From Ancistrus triradiatus (lineage: Eukaryota; Chordata; Actinopteri; Siluriformes; Loricariidae), in contig JAJAGP010000286.1 in assembly GCA_025084515.1 (NCBI GenBank), positions 434,001 to 498,000 of the forward strand: 64,000 bases of DNA. Direction: 5' to 3'. The notes under the pieces are model-generated. The model was not told where the DNA came from. It saw only the letters and a program-made list of their open reading frames with translations, and did no database searches. The stretch's first letter is position 1. Each line of letters begins with the position of its first letter. Below are positions 25,318 to 36,814 of this stretch, piece after piece. A program made the position numbers and the translations under genes.

Positions 25318-25395
25318 GCTGGTGGCATGGTTTAAGAGACACCTGCTGGAAAGGAGGTTCTGAGGGCCTAAGTCCTTGGGTAAAACAGGCTGTTT
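25318..25395 (+). mobile_element. SINE head fragment
   Basis: GGTGGCATGGTTTAAGAGAC, then ACCTGCTGGAAA and TTCTGAGGGCCTAAGT, parallels the reversed head of the SINE at 54771-55030. It is therefore a 5' fragment of the same family in plus orientation. Confidence 0.45.
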
Positions 25396-25403
25396 AGATT
25401 TCA

Positions 25404-25462
25404 CAGTTCCACTTTACTGGCATGACAACATTCCACTTTACCAATAATACCCCGTCCCATTT
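25404..25462 (+). repeat. Minisatellite units, third block
   Basis: Two units, TTCCACTTTACTGGCATGAC and TTCCACTTTACCAATAATAC, continue the family of 24771-24870. Confidence 0.6.
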
Positions 25463-25642
25463 TTCCCATTGTATTTCTGATAAAAAATTCATGAGTCAAG
25501 ATTCCTTTATTCTCATTCAGTTATACACACATAGAAAGAGCATACAGCGGAACGAAACTGCATTGCATTTAGCTTACCAGTTTAACACAGCTAGTAATAA
25601 AAGTCAGAAATCATATTGTTTAAAAAGTGGACAAAGAAAATA

Positions 25643-27113
25643 CAGTGGGGCAAAAAAGTATTTAGTCAGCCACTGATTGTGCAAGTTCTCCTGCTTAGAA
25701 AGATGAGAGAGGTCTGTAATTTTCATCATAGGTACACTTCAACTATGAGAGACAAAATGAGGAAAAAAAACAGGAAATCACATTGTAGGATTTTTAAAGA
25801 ATTTCATTGTAAATCATGGTGGAAAATAAGTATCTTGTCACCCACAAACAAGCAAGATTTGTGGCTCTCCCAGACCTGTAACTTTTTCTTTAAGAGTCTC
25901 TTCTGTCCTCCACTTGTTACCTGTATTAATGGAACCTGTTTGACCTCATTATCTGTATAAAAGACACCTGTCCACAGCCTCAAACAGTCAGACTCCAAAC
26001 TCAACCATGGCCAAGACCAAAGAGCTGTAGGTGGACACCAGGAAGAAAATTGTAGACCTGCACCAGGCTGGGAAGAGCGAATCTACAATAGGCAAGCATG
26101 TTGGTGTGAATAAATCAACTGTGGGAGCAATTGTAAGAAAATGAAAGACATACAAGACCATTGATAATCTCCCTCGATCTGGGGCTCCACGCAAGATCTC
26201 ATCCCCTGGGGTCAAAATGATCATGAGAACGATGAGCAAAAATCCCAGAACTACACAGAGGGACCTGATGAATGCCCTGCAGAGAGCTGGGACCAAAGTA
26301 ACAAAGGCTACCATCAGTAACACACTATGCCGAGAGGGAGTCAGATCCTGCAGTGCCAGGCGTGTCCCCCTGCTTAAGCCAGTACATGTCCAGGCCCGTC
26401 TGAAGTTTGCCAGAGAGCATATGGATGATCCAGAAGAGGATTGGGAGAATATCATGTGGTCAGATGAAACCAAAATAGAACTTTTTGGTAAAAACTCAAC
26501 TCGTCGTGTTTGGAGGAAGAAGAATGCTGAGTTGCATAATACCTACTGTGAAGCATGGGAGTGGAAACATCTTTTTTTGGGGCTGTTTTTCTGCAGAGAG
26601 GACAGGACAACTGATCCGTGTTAAGGGGAGAATGAACGGGGCCATGTATCGTGAGATTTTAAGCCAAAACTTCCTTCCATCAGTGAGAGCATTGAAGATG
26701 GAACGTGGCTGGGTCTTCCAGCATGACAATGATCCCAAACATACCACTCGGGCAATGAAGGAATGGCTCCATAAAATCATTTCAAGGTCTCCAGACCTCA
26801 CACCCATAGAAAATGTGTGGAGGGAGTTGAAAGTCCATGTTGCCCAGCGACAGCCCCAAAACATCACTGCTCTAGAGGAGATCTGCATGGAGGAATGGGC
26901 GAAAAAACCAGCTACAGTGTGTGCAAACCAGGTGAAGACTTACAGGAAACATTTGACCTCTGTCATTGCTACAAAGTTACAAAGTATTGAGTTAAACTTT
27001 TGTTATTGACCAAATACTTATTTTCCACCATAATTTACATTTAAATTCTTTAAAAATCCTACAGGAGAACTTGCACAATCAGTGGCTGACTAAATACTTT
27101 TTTTGCCCCACTG
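25643..27113 (+). mobile_element. Tc1-like element, copy B, with TA duplication
   Basis: Terminal inverted repeats CAGTGGGGCAAAAAAGTATT lie at both ends. Each is flanked by an exact TA (25641-25642 and 27114-27115), the target duplication of this superfamily. The length, 1471 bp, is slightly short because of a small internal deletion. It lies in the same orientation as copy A, 4 kb to its left. Confidence 0.95.
26007..27009 (+). pseudogene. Tc1-like transposase pseudogene, copy B
   Basis: The frame opens with ATG at 26007 but has TAG at codon 8 (26028-26030) and TGA at 26142-26144, where relatives have Trp. A frameshift follows near 26538, and about 21 nt are missing just before SPDLTPIENVW compared with copy A. 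The helix-turn-helix segment (KHVGVNKSTVGAIVRK), first Asp (MWSDETKIELFG), second Asp (VFQHDNDPKHTT) and Glu (SPDLTPIENVW) are all still visible, giving the DD34E layout. Few lesions suggest a fairly recent loss of function. Confidence 0.9.
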
Positions 27114-27178
27114 TATATACATAAAAATTACAAATAAAAATAGTAAGCTGTAATCAAATTTTACCAGAATATATTTTG

Positions 27179-27181
27179 AAA

Positions 27182-27248
<67 letters not shown>

Positions 27249-27250
27249 TA
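27179..27250. repeat. Poly(A) and (TA)n tract
   Basis: About 21 A residues are followed by a TA run with one GTA interruption. Confidence 0.95.
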
Positions 27251-27471
27251 TGTACTGAAAGCTGCTTAGCCATAAAAACATTCCAAATGATACATTTATT
27301 TTCTTAATAACATTCTTCTTTTTGCACCTAACCTAAATTTTATATCAAAACGGCTCTGTAATTTTTTCATATGATCTAGTCCAATTTTGAATAGCAAAGC
27401 ACTGTCCTGGTGTTTCTGTTGTGACTAGTCGAGAGAAAAGGATATCATACGCAGTAGTGTGCTCTGGCCCC

Positions 27472-27690
27472 ATCCCAATGCGGCGAGGTGACAAAGCCTA
27501 CAGCAGGTTATAGTCACTGAACTGCTGGATATCCAACTGGTGCTCTGAAAACAACGTGGGCTTTATAGACAATTGGGCACCCTTTGAGGGTAAGCCTGGC
27601 CTTTTAGGATGGTATGGAGTCCATCCCACTCGGGAGGGTGCTGCTCTCATCTCCTGCAACATTGCCCATAGTCTTATGGCCAGATTGGTT
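27472..27690 (+). pseudogene. LINE ORF1 C-terminal part, SGNH-hydrolase-like
   Basis: One frame reads IPMRRGDKAYSRL, a TAG stop at 27511-27513, then NVGFIDNW and later GVHPTREGAALIS. GVHPT is the last SGNH-hydrolase block, as found in ORF1 of fish L2/CR1 elements. The Asp normally before GVHPT (DGVHPT) is Tyr here, so the catalytic Asp-His pair is broken as well as the frame. The comparison with the family is from general knowledge. Confidence 0.65.
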
Positions 27691-27893
27691 AGGGGCTGAC
27701 TATCCAGAGCAGGGGTCAGGCAGCAGACAGACCGGCTTAACCAACTGTCTGCTGGTAGCCATGCACCATCACCCAGAACTCACGTTATTGAAATTGTGTC
27801 TGTTTCCTGCATCTGTCCTAAACAAAAACACACTCAAAAAGTCTGTTTTAATAACCTTATTAGTATAAACACAGATAGCTCTCATAGAAATAA

Positions 27894-29775
27894 CAACCTT
27901 AGACTAAAGCTAGGATTACTTAACATTAGATCACTTACAAACAAAGCAGTGATTGTAAATGAAATAATCACTGATAAATGCTTTAATGAGCATTAATTGT
28001 CTTACTGAGACTTGGATTAGACTTGAAGAATATTTAGCCTTAAATGAGCAGGATCCAAAATTGCTTTTGAGTCCATCTTAGAATAAATGGGTATCACTCA
28101 GAATGTGATGGGACCAACCCACCACTGTAATCATACTTTAGATCTAATATTAACATTTGGTATTAATATAGATAACCTTGATGTTTTCCCACAAAGTGAT
28201 TTGATTTCAGATCACTATCTTTTAGCATTTGAGCTATTGCTAATAAATAAAATTCTTCTGCCTTGTTAACACATCTGCTAATCCAGCTGTGTTTATTAAA
28301 AACCTACCTGACTTAAAACTTAATACACCTACGGAGCCCGGTCACCTTGAGTGTGTAAATGACCAATTACAGTGTATGTTTTGTTCAATCCTAGATATGA
28401 TTGCTCCTGCTAGGGTCAAACGCATTAGGGGAAAAAAAGCAAACAATGCGGTGTCTAGAGCGCAAGTGGTGACATACTAAATTGGAGGTATTTAAGTTTG
28501 CTTGGAGGGATAGCATGTCAGAGAATAAGCGTGCCCTCACTAAAGCTAAAGCTGCATATTTTTCCTCAATCATAGAGAAAAATAAGAATAATCCAAGATT
28601 TCTCTCTAATACAGTCTCCAAATTAACAGAACAGCCTACAGAAAGTGATTCTCATGTTCTGTGTAATTTTAACAGTAATGATTTCATGACTTTCTTTAAT
28701 GATAAGATAGAAAATATTAGGCATAAAACTCGAAGCTCATCACATCACCAAACTATTCAGCAAACTTCCAGGCCCCATCATAATACTGAAATAGCATTAA
28801 ATAGGGTACTAAATGATTTATTATGTCCTCAGATAATGGATGAGTTTCTTTTCTGGTTCTGTTAGATTAAAGTGCAGCATTTGACACTATAGATCATGAT
28901 GTTTTACTAAACAGACTAGAAAATACTGTAGGTGTTAAGGGATTGGCATTTTCTTGGTTTAAATCCTGCTTGACCGACCGGTACCAGTTTATTTATGTAA
29001 ATAATCTATGCTCTAAGCTCTCAAAAGTGATGTCTGGTGTGCCTCAGGGGTAAGTGCTTGGACCGCTTTTATTCTCTCTGTATATGCTGCCACTAGGCTC
29101 AATTATTCGTGAACATGGCATTAGTTTCCACTGCTATGCAGATGATACACAGCTGTACATATCAGCCAAACCAAATGATGGCCTTACAATCAACAAAATT
29201 GAGGATTGTGTGAAGGAAATAAAAGATTGCATGTTATTAAATTTTCTCTTACTTAACTCAGATGAAACTGAGGTTTTATTAGTTTAACCCAAGCCTATGA
29301 GAGACAGGTTGGCTACATCTATCCTAAATCTAGATGGCTGTTCAGTATTGCCCAGTCCGTCTGTAAAAAAATGTAGGTGTCATATTTGATTCAGATCTCT
29401 CCTTTGATGCGCACATTAGCAGCATCAGTTGAATTGCTTTCTTTCAATTACGTAAACTTGGAAATATCCTCTTTTAATGATGCAGAGAAACTGGTTCATG
29501 CGTTTATAACCTCAAGGTTGGATTACTGTAATGCCTTACTTACTGGATGCTCTAGTAAATCTATAAATAAACTTCAATTAGTTGAGAATGCAACCGCCCG
29601 AGAGCTAACTCAAACTAGAAAATTTGATAATATCACTCCTGTTCTATCATCACTACACTGGTTACCAGTTAAATTCCACATTGATTACAAAATACTTCTT
29701 ATAACTTATAAAGCTCTACATGGCCTGGCCCCACATTATTTGAGTGACCTCTTAGAATCCAGCACGTCTACTTAG
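27894..29775 (+). pseudogene. LINE ORF2 remnant (endonuclease and reverse transcriptase)
   Basis: The frame is broken into pieces at 27796-27996, 28087-28269, 28482-28865, 29054-29287 and 29377-29775. The endonuclease keeps NIRSLTNK and HTLDLI but lacks the middle. Near 28786 the sequence jumps from the linker directly to TEIALNRVLNDLL, so the fingers and first palm motif are gone. The YADD catalytic motif survives. The last piece has SRLDYCNALLTG and WLPVKFHIDYK. Confidence 0.85.
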
Positions 29776-30885
29776 TTCGCAGGGTGCAGGACGTCTTTTA
29801 GTTCCTAGAATTAAAAAAGTCACAGCAGGGAGAAAGGCTTTCTCATACATGGCCCCCCAACTATGGAATAAACTTTCCACTTAAGTTCAAGATTCAGACA
29901 CTCTCCAAATTTTTAAGTCTAGGCTAAAGACATAATTATTTACGCAGGCTTTTGACCAGATTTAGATCGGGATGGATGGCTCGGGTTACTGGGGCCGAAG
30001 TCTGGAGTCTGACCTGCCTGCCTTGTCCGTTAGCCGGGAGTGTCGAATGGGCGGTCTGGCTGAACTGGGCTTTGGTCCTCTTGATCTTGACTTGTGCATC
30101 CTTGCCTTAGACTAAGGGCAGAGCTGGGGGTTCATAGTCAAAGAGTTTTATGATGATCAAAGACGTTGGGTTGCTGTCTTCTGCCTCCCGTGGGGTTGGC
30201 GTTGTCTCACGTGATCCCTCTTGGCTGTGTTACCTACCAGTTCTCCTCTTTCTGGCTATGCTGCTATAGCTAATGTTGTCTGGGTCTCATGTTACACATG
30301 GCATCAGTGATTGTAAATAGACACTTTGCTCTTAATCAATAACTAATTACATTTTCTGTTTTCTCTCCAAGCTGTGTTCCGGTACCAGTTCTCGCCTCAC
30401 ACATGATGTTCATCTGCTTCAGCTTCACTCAAGCTGCTTCCGTCATCAGCTCCAGCCCCACCATACCCGGGCCACAACAGAGGACAGTAACCCTCACCCT
30501 CCTCTGGTTATCTGGGGATGAAGTGCCGCCAACGACTTTCCTGCTTAGACTCAGGATCCTGGAGTGACTCTGTATGTGCATATTTTACATTTTACTTGAA
30601 CTAAGACTCGATGACTTATTAGTTTACATAAATTAGTTTCATTCTTAGATTTATTATCTATGCCGCCCAAGGAAGTTGGGTCCCTTTTTGAGTCTTGGTC
30701 CCCCCAAGGTTTCTTCCTCATAAAACCTAAGAAGTTTTTCCTTGCCACTGTCGCCCTAGGCTTGCTCAATTTGGGGTTGGATGTAGATATTAGGTGATAA
30801 TCTAAAATTCTAAAGTTGCTTTGAGACAATGCTCCATTGTAAAAAGTGCTATATAAATAAATCTGACTTGACCTGACTTGACTCA

Positions 30886-31195
30886 TAATTTTTGAATATT
30901 TTAATATCATGGAACTTATTGTAGATCTGGAACTGTTTTATATCTATTTGTGATAAAAAATTTTATACCTAATTTGTGAAGATTAACACACTTTCACCTC
31001 ATTTAATTTGTTTTATCTAATCTTCCAAGGTTGCTGGCTGACTAAGGGAATTTGACCCTCATTACCATGTCATATTTTGTATTGTTATGTTTCAATTCTT
31101 TCTTTTGTGTTCATTTGGGTTATGGATATGTACAGTATTTAGGAATCTACTTAACTTACTGTCATAGAACAATGCATAACAGTTCAAATTTAGTG
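30886..31195. other. AT-rich intergenic, nothing recognised
   Basis: Short unique stretch between the LINE tail and a SINE. Confidence 0.4.
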
Positions 31196-31500
31196 CAGCA
31201 CGGCAGTCCAGTGGTTAGTGCTGTTGCTTCCTTAAAGAGAGTCCCGGTTCAACTGCTCACCCAGACTCCATATGTGTGGAGTTTGCATGTTCTCCCTGTG
31301 TCTGTATGGGTTTCTTCCATGTACTGAAGTTTTCTCCCACATTCCAAAGACGTGTTAGGTCCATTGGGGTCTCTAAAAATTGTCCCAGTTTGCGCATGCA
31401 TGTGCCCTGCAATGGACTGGTGCCCTGTCTAGGGTTGGTTTTTGGATGGCACCGTGTGCTGTTGGTTAGGCCCTGGGACAAGCAAACAAATATGAAAATG
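31196..31500 (+). mobile_element. tRNA-derived SINE, plus strand
   Basis: The box-A-like GCAGTCCAGTGGTTAGTGCT and box-B-like AGTCCCGGTTCAACTGC give a Pol III promoter. The body has GAGTTTGCATGTTCTCCCTG, CTCCCACATTCCAAAGACG and CAATGGACTGGTGCCCTGTC, and the tail is a GAATG-like run. It is the same family as 8880-9178. Confidence 0.8.
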
Positions 31501-31570
31501 AATGAAGGATGAGTTTAAATGTTTTAAAGCAAAAACAATTAAAATTGAAGGCAAATGCAAAATACAAAAA

Positions 31571-32096
31571 GAGTACAGAACAAAACTCTTAGGCCACCAT
31601 TAGAATTGTTGTTTTAGGAATGGTATAATGACCATATATAACAAATAGCAGATAAATCAACAGAAATATTTCAAACTTGGATTTGTCATCCCATAATACT
31701 CTTTTCTAATAATTGTTGATCCAATTTTTTGTGAATTTTAGCATATCTTAGCCTTTTCACACTGTTTCCCTTCTGAAAAAGTGGTTTCTTGGCTGGTACC
31801 CTTGCAAAAAGACCATTCCTGATCAAGCCACATCAGACTGTAGAGGGGTAAACTCGGCATACAGATTTTGCTGCCATATGCAACTATTGCTCAAGTATAA
31901 GTGGAGGTTGCACTAAATACTTGCAACTGTAGCACATACTGTATATGCTTGTATAAGCATACAATTATCCTGTTTTTTCTGGTTGTATTCTAATAAAGAG
32001 TTATAGAAATAATTATGTATGATCATTACACCACTGCTAAAGCAATTGTATATCTAATCTAATGGTGGCCTAAGACTTTTGCACAGTACTGTACAT
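31571..32096 (-). mobile_element. Internally deleted Tc1-like element
   Basis: The right end, reversed, reads CAGTACTGTGCAAAAGTCTT then AGGCCACCATTAGA. The left end reads AGAACAAAACTCTTAGGCCA then CCATTAGAA, so the ends are inverted repeats of about 35 bp. The interior keeps an antisense transposase piece (TTGTCATCCCATAATACTCT and CTGAAAAAGTGGTTTCTTGG). At about 525 bp it lacks most of the gene. Confidence 0.75.
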
Positions 32097-32216
32097 TTGC
32101 TGAGGTTATACAAAACAACATGTGGAGGAATTTGTCTAAGATAGTGGAGTACTCAAATGTAAATACCTTTAATTGAGGGCTAGATGGCACATATGATGCA
32201 ATGCAAAATAAAGTTC

Positions 32217-33022
32217 AGCCTCTTTATTAGGTACACCTTGCTGTTACTAGGTTGGACCAACTTTTGCCTTCAGAACTGCCTTAATTCATTGTGGCACACA
32301 TTCAACAAGATGCTGGAAACATTTCTCAGAGACTTTGGTTCATACTGACATGACAGCACCACAACATTCTATTGGATTGAGATCTGGTGACTGTGGAGGC
32401 CATTTGAGTACAGTGAACTACATGTCATGTTCAAGAAACCAGTTTGAGATGATTTGAGCTTTGTCACTTGCTGCATAGAAGATTGTACACTGCGGTCATA
32501 GAGGGACAGACATCGTCAGCAATAGTATTCATGTAGGCTGTGGCAATGATAAGTTGGTATTAAGGGGCCTGAAGTGTGCCGAGAAAATATCCCCCATACC
32601 ACAGTACCACCAGCAGCATGAACTGTTGATACAAGGCAGGATGGATCCACGTTTTCATGGTGTTTATACCAAATTCTGACCTTTCCATCAAAGGTCTGCC
32701 CATTCTCCTCTGACCTCTGGCATCAACAAGGGATTTTTGCCCAGGGAACAGCAGCTCAGTGGATATTTTGTCTTTTTTTGAACAGTCTCTGTAAACCCTA
32801 GAGATGGCTGTACTGGATGAAAATCCCAGTAGATCAGCAATTTCTGAAATACTCAGACCGACCCGTCTAGCCCCAACAACCATGACGGGTTTTTAATTCA
32901 CTTATATCACCTTTCTTTCCCATTCTGATGCTGTTTTGGCCATGTCTACATACCTAAATGCATTGAGCTGCTGCCATGGTTGGTTAGTTATTTCCACTAT
33001 ACTAAAGTGGTCGGTGAGTGTA
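32217..33022 (-). mobile_element. Tc1/mariner-like element, 3' deleted or non-autonomous
   Basis: The right end reads ACTAAAGTGGTCGGTGAGTG and the left end CTCTTTATTAGGTACACC, remnants of inverted termini of a fish family with AATAAAGTGGCCGGTGAG ends. The interior carries an antisense transposase with the N-terminal helix-turn-helix and part of the catalytic region. At about 0.8 kb it is shorter than a full element. The 3' half resembles the fragment at 1-404. Confidence 0.8.
32560..32883 (-). pseudogene. Transposase N-terminal fragment
   Basis: The frame VVGARRVGLSISEIADLLGF followed by SSSTAISRVYRDC is a helix-turn-helix DNA-binding domain. GQRRMGRPLMERSEF is the GRPR-type linker. It runs into degraded catalytic sequence, so it is not a working enzyme. 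Confidence 0.75.
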
Positions 33023-33369
33023 AGTATTTCAGGTTTTTAATGTCTGCATGTATATTTTTTATTTCCAATATTATTAAAATTTACATATAGCTTTGCATTA
33101 AGTTTACAGATTTTTTTTTACCTGCATGCATTGCACAAGCAAAAACTAGTTACTACATAAAAATAAGAATAAAGGGATTCCTATGTTACTAAAACTTTAC
33201 ATTTAATGGAACATTTAATGGAACAATGGAACATAATTTAATATTTAAGTTTAAATTAAGATTGGGTACCCCTGTCATACGACATGTTTTGTTGATTTTC
33301 TAAATAATAGGACATTCACACAACCTTTGTAGGGAAGAAATCAAATTACCTGTTTCACCAAATTTTATA
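33023..33369. other. AT-rich intergenic, nothing recognised
   Basis: Contains only a small direct repeat, ACATTTAATGGA, at about 33198-33222. Confidence 0.4.
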
Positions 33370-33425
33370 TTCATAGCATTAGCAGACACCCTTTTCCAGA
33401 GCAACTTATAATTGAGATATAATGG
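33370..33425 (+). repeat. Fish dispersed repeat core, copy 1
   Basis: AGCATTAGCAGACACCCTTT then CCAGAGCAACTTATA matches the widespread fish string GGCAGACGC(T)TTATCCAGAGCGACTTACA. A second copy is at 38883-38945. Confidence 0.55.
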
Positions 33426-34435
33426 CCTTGCTCATGGGATTTCAACTATTAATTAATTATATGATTGAGAGTCCAAACATGAACACAGAGGAATAATGAC
33501 TGAGTCACCCACATTTAAGTAATTTTAATCCAACATAATTTATTATTTCATGAATTTAAAATATTCAAAGAATTAAAAATAAAATTTGGCATGTGCAAAT
33601 TTCTGGGCTCCTTTCAGATGTAGTCCATTTCAGAGCGTAAAAAAATTCTTTGACCTTTCAAGCCTCTTAGGGTGTGGTGCTTACACTCCCAAGTGTTTTT
33701 CTAAGCATGACCTGAAAACAAAGAATATGACCACAACAAAAGACATCTAAATGTGTCCTGCTTGCGATTTCCACTGTCCAAATTGAGTTTTCATGTCAAG
33801 GCTAAAATGGCAAGACCAAGAAAACTGCCTGATGGAAACACAAACAGACTGGTTAGATGTGCAAAATAAAACCCTATCATTGCTGTTTTTTGCAGAAAAG
33901 TTTTGGGTTAAATACCAATCCACTGTACATCTTTGCAAGCACAACTATGATCTGCATGCACATATGAATCTGAATTATGCAACACAACACTTAGATAAGG
34001 TAGAGGAATTCTAGAGCTAAGCGCTGTAGTCTGCTGAAACAAGGATCATTAGTTGTAATCACTAAAGGAATGTTTATAGAAAAAAAGACAGCATCAAAAA
34101 ACAGAACAACATTTTAAGCATTGGAGTGATTCTATTATGTTTCAGACTGTATGACAATGACACTGAACATGTTACGCAGATAGGCGAATGAAATACTGAG
34201 AATTTTCTAAAAATAAATATTGAATATGATTAAATCTGTGGGTCAATCTTAAACTTGCTTTGTATACAAAATGACGTAAAAATATTTCTGTTCTGTTCTG
34301 CAAGGAAAAGTGAGGGAAGAATTCCTATAGTAAGAATACACCTTTGGAAACTTTGATTTGGAAGCTGTCAACGTAATGGTGCTATCAAAAATGGTGCAAT
34401 GAATGTTTGCAGAAATACATACAGGGCCCTGCTAG
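33426..34435. other. Intergenic, nothing recognised
   Basis: AT-rich unique sequence. The ORFs are short and appear on both strands in overlap, as expected by chance. Confidence 0.4.
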
Positions 34436-34681
34436 TGACACCCCTTAATAAAATTAAGGCATGGCCACAGCTTATTAAGGCACAAGAGCCTAATGTGTAG
34501 AAACAAGTTGGTAAGGTGTTGAAATGAGATAATTTATAATAAGATTATCTTGTTCCCATATCTTATTAATTTGTTTCAATACATTAGGATCATGTTCTTC
34601 CACCATAATAAGTCATGACCACTCCTTAATTTTATTTACAAGGATGGCAATTTTATGAAGGACTTATTTCACCAGCAGGGC
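34436..34681. mobile_element. Fold-back MITE
   Basis: The left end is GCCCTGCTAGTGACACC and the right end, reversed, is GCCCTGCTGGTGAAATAA. The two halves are imperfect inverted copies of each other throughout. Both halves carry TAAAATTAAGG, a CCTAATGT string, a GAAACAA string and GAGATAAT/AAGATAAT. There is no coding capacity. Confidence 0.75.
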
Positions 34682-35560
34682 ACCATAAATACTGTGTTAT
34701 ACTTAAACTTATTAACTTTTTCTTATGCAGAAAATCCATAAAATGTAATAACCTGTTAAGTTGCAATTTAGGCATAAGACTGTGTCGGGGGGTGTTAAAT
34801 AGCAACAGATAAACTGAACTTACAGACTTTTATAAAACCTGAAGTACCATTCTGTGCATTGGTGTGGGAGTTTACCTCACAAATTGTGCAATGTGCAACC
34901 TGTATACTCTAGACTTGACAGAGGGACAGAATTCATTCACGCTTCTCCAAATCCTCAAGCCTTCAAAGAAAATATTATACGAAACCACTCTCCATGAGAG
35001 GAGAAAAGATGGTTTTGCACAGATTGTTCTTTTTATTGTTATTAACAGTAATTTGATACACCTCACGTAACCTTATTACAGTATCCATATTCCCAACTGA
35101 GTCATTCATTAGTATGAGGCCAGCCATGCACTAAGACAGCATGATGGTCTACGTGTGTGTCATTGTGTATGTTGAGACTGTTGAGGCTCCCAGATTCTGA
35201 ATGGTGGAAAAAGCACTGCTAAATCATGTCATGCATCCACATCAACCCCATGTTTTTCGCTGACAATTTTATTAGTCAATGGTAAATTACTGCAGAACAC
35301 AAAGTCACATTAGTCTTGCTTGCTATCAAGAGCGCCGTTTAGAAGAAAAAAAGAGCATCCCATATGTGCCTCTCACATCTGGTTGACAAGGTGAAGATGT
35401 GGTATTTCACATCAACAGCTACTGCTCAGCATCAACAGTGTTAAGAATAAATAAAACACATAATGACAGTAAATAAAAGCAACAAGATGGCTTGCACATT
35501 TCAGAGAAATGGATCTATCAAGCTCTGCAATATACAGTTATTGTGGTCCATGCAGAGTAC
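34682..35560. other. Intergenic, nothing recognised
   Basis: No gene or repeat recognised. Confidence 0.4.
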
Positions 35561-35561
35561 A

Positions 35562-35660
35562 TGTTCTCCTGCCAACTGGGAATTCCAGGATAGACTCATG
35601 ACCCGTCTTGCCCCATTCTGGAACACTGACCAGGATAAATGGGTAAAAATGGGGGCAAAA
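35562..35660 (+). mobile_element. Possible SINE tail fragment
   Basis: TTCCAGGATAGACTCATGAC then CACTGACCAGGATAAATGGG resembles SINE 3' ends with the GACCAGGATAAA string. The reversed segment at 50205-50290 is similar. Confidence 0.4.
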
Positions 35661-35979
35661 TGAAAAACCACTTACATCATAGGAGTTAAAAGTAAAAATA
35701 AAATAAACCTTTTCCCTTTCAAATGTGGAGTGGTGAGATAGAATCTAACCTAAGATATAAGTAAATCATTTTGTTTTTTTGCCATTATGCTATGCCTAGT
35801 GTTCACTGACTGAGATTTTACACTTGGGCAGCACTTCTGCTTTTGGTCACTACAGCATTGTACCTCATGTGGACTATTGCTCTCCAGCCTCTACCTTTAC
35901 AAGCCAATAAACCTCCACATACATGGTAATAAATATTTAAACTGATGGATGGGTTACTGGTGACTAACTGTCTCTGATA
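35661..35979. other. Intergenic, nothing recognised
   Basis: Unique AT-rich sequence. Confidence 0.4.
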
Positions 35980-36185
35980 GCCTGAGTGAGTGAGCAAGGA
36001 AGTGAGAGAGACCAAGAGGGAAATAGTGTTAGCTTCCCAATTTTTGTCAGATGCTTCATTACAAGACGGGTGGAACACACTCCTGAGCCTCCTGGTTGGA
36101 TTTGTTGGAATGTGTGAGAGGGAGGATTTTAGCGCCATGAGCCCAGCGCCAGAGAGCCGCAGACTTCATGCCATCTGTCTCCCCC
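35980..36185. other. Possible conserved non-coding element
   Basis: This GC-balanced, repeat-free block includes TTTTAGCGCCATGAGCCCAG and sits beside a CT microsatellite. No ORF has recognisable content. The call rests on sequence texture only. Confidence 0.2.
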
Positions 36186-36210
36186 TTCACTCCTCCACTT
36201 GCCAAACTTG

Positions 36211-36211
<1 letters not shown>

Positions 36212-36262
<51 letters not shown>

Positions 36263-36268
36263 TCACTG
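36212..36268. repeat. (CT)n microsatellite
   Basis: A CT run with two CACT interruptions at the right. Confidence 0.95.
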
Positions 36269-36814
36269 CATCCCCCTTTCATCCCTCTTCACAGAACTAA
36301 GATACATAGAGGGATCAAGCCATAGGCTAGGGGCATTGGGCAGCTGGGTTTTAGAAAAACATGAGAAATTCCTTGGAGTTGTTCATTTTTATTAATGGCC
36401 GATGAAGTGATGTTTAATTAGACTGCATATATTGACAGCTGCAAGAAAATAATTGGCTTTTTTCACCATATGACCAATATTTGGGAGAACAGAATTTTTG
36501 TATTAATAAGGGATGGCTAATTTATCTGTTCTGTAATGACTGATCATTTAATGAAAAATTAACCATGAAAGTGTTGTAAAAAAATGGGTGGGGAGTTTAT
36601 TTTACCTCAGTATTTTAACATTGTAAACACTATTGTATTATTGTAATTATTATAATCTCAACTCATTTCAATAAACATAGCTAAAGGCAAACTGTAAAAA
36701 TACGAAAAGTCTGAATTGAAGAAAGTTTTCAGACCACACCTCTCTACATTCTGCAGTTTCTAAAAAAAATTTGTAGAAACTATGTGCATTACATAGTGAA
36801 GTTAGCATCATATC
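36269..36814. other. AT-rich intergenic, nothing recognised
   Basis: No gene or repeat recognised. Confidence 0.4.

Larger units (their letters stand above)
27390..30885 (+). mobile_element. L2/CR1-clade LINE, internally deleted
   Basis: In order the plus strand shows an SGNH-esterase-like ORF1 end (about 27472-27690), an endonuclease start (LLNIRSLTNKAVIVNEIITD, about 27935) and an endonuclease end (HTLDLILTFG, about 28130). Reverse transcriptase pieces follow, with CYADDTQLYIS at about 29131-29163, and then the C-terminal HWLPVKFHIDYKILLITYKA (about 29660). The 3' tail GCTTTGAGACAATGCTCCAT through TATAAATAAATCTGACTTGA is the usual fish L2-type end. Internal deletions remove much of the endonuclease and the first part of the reverse transcriptase. 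Confidence 0.85.

Noticed and set aside
26007..27009. An intact, active transposase in Tc1-like copy B
   Set aside because: Two stops, one frameshift and a short deletion disable it.
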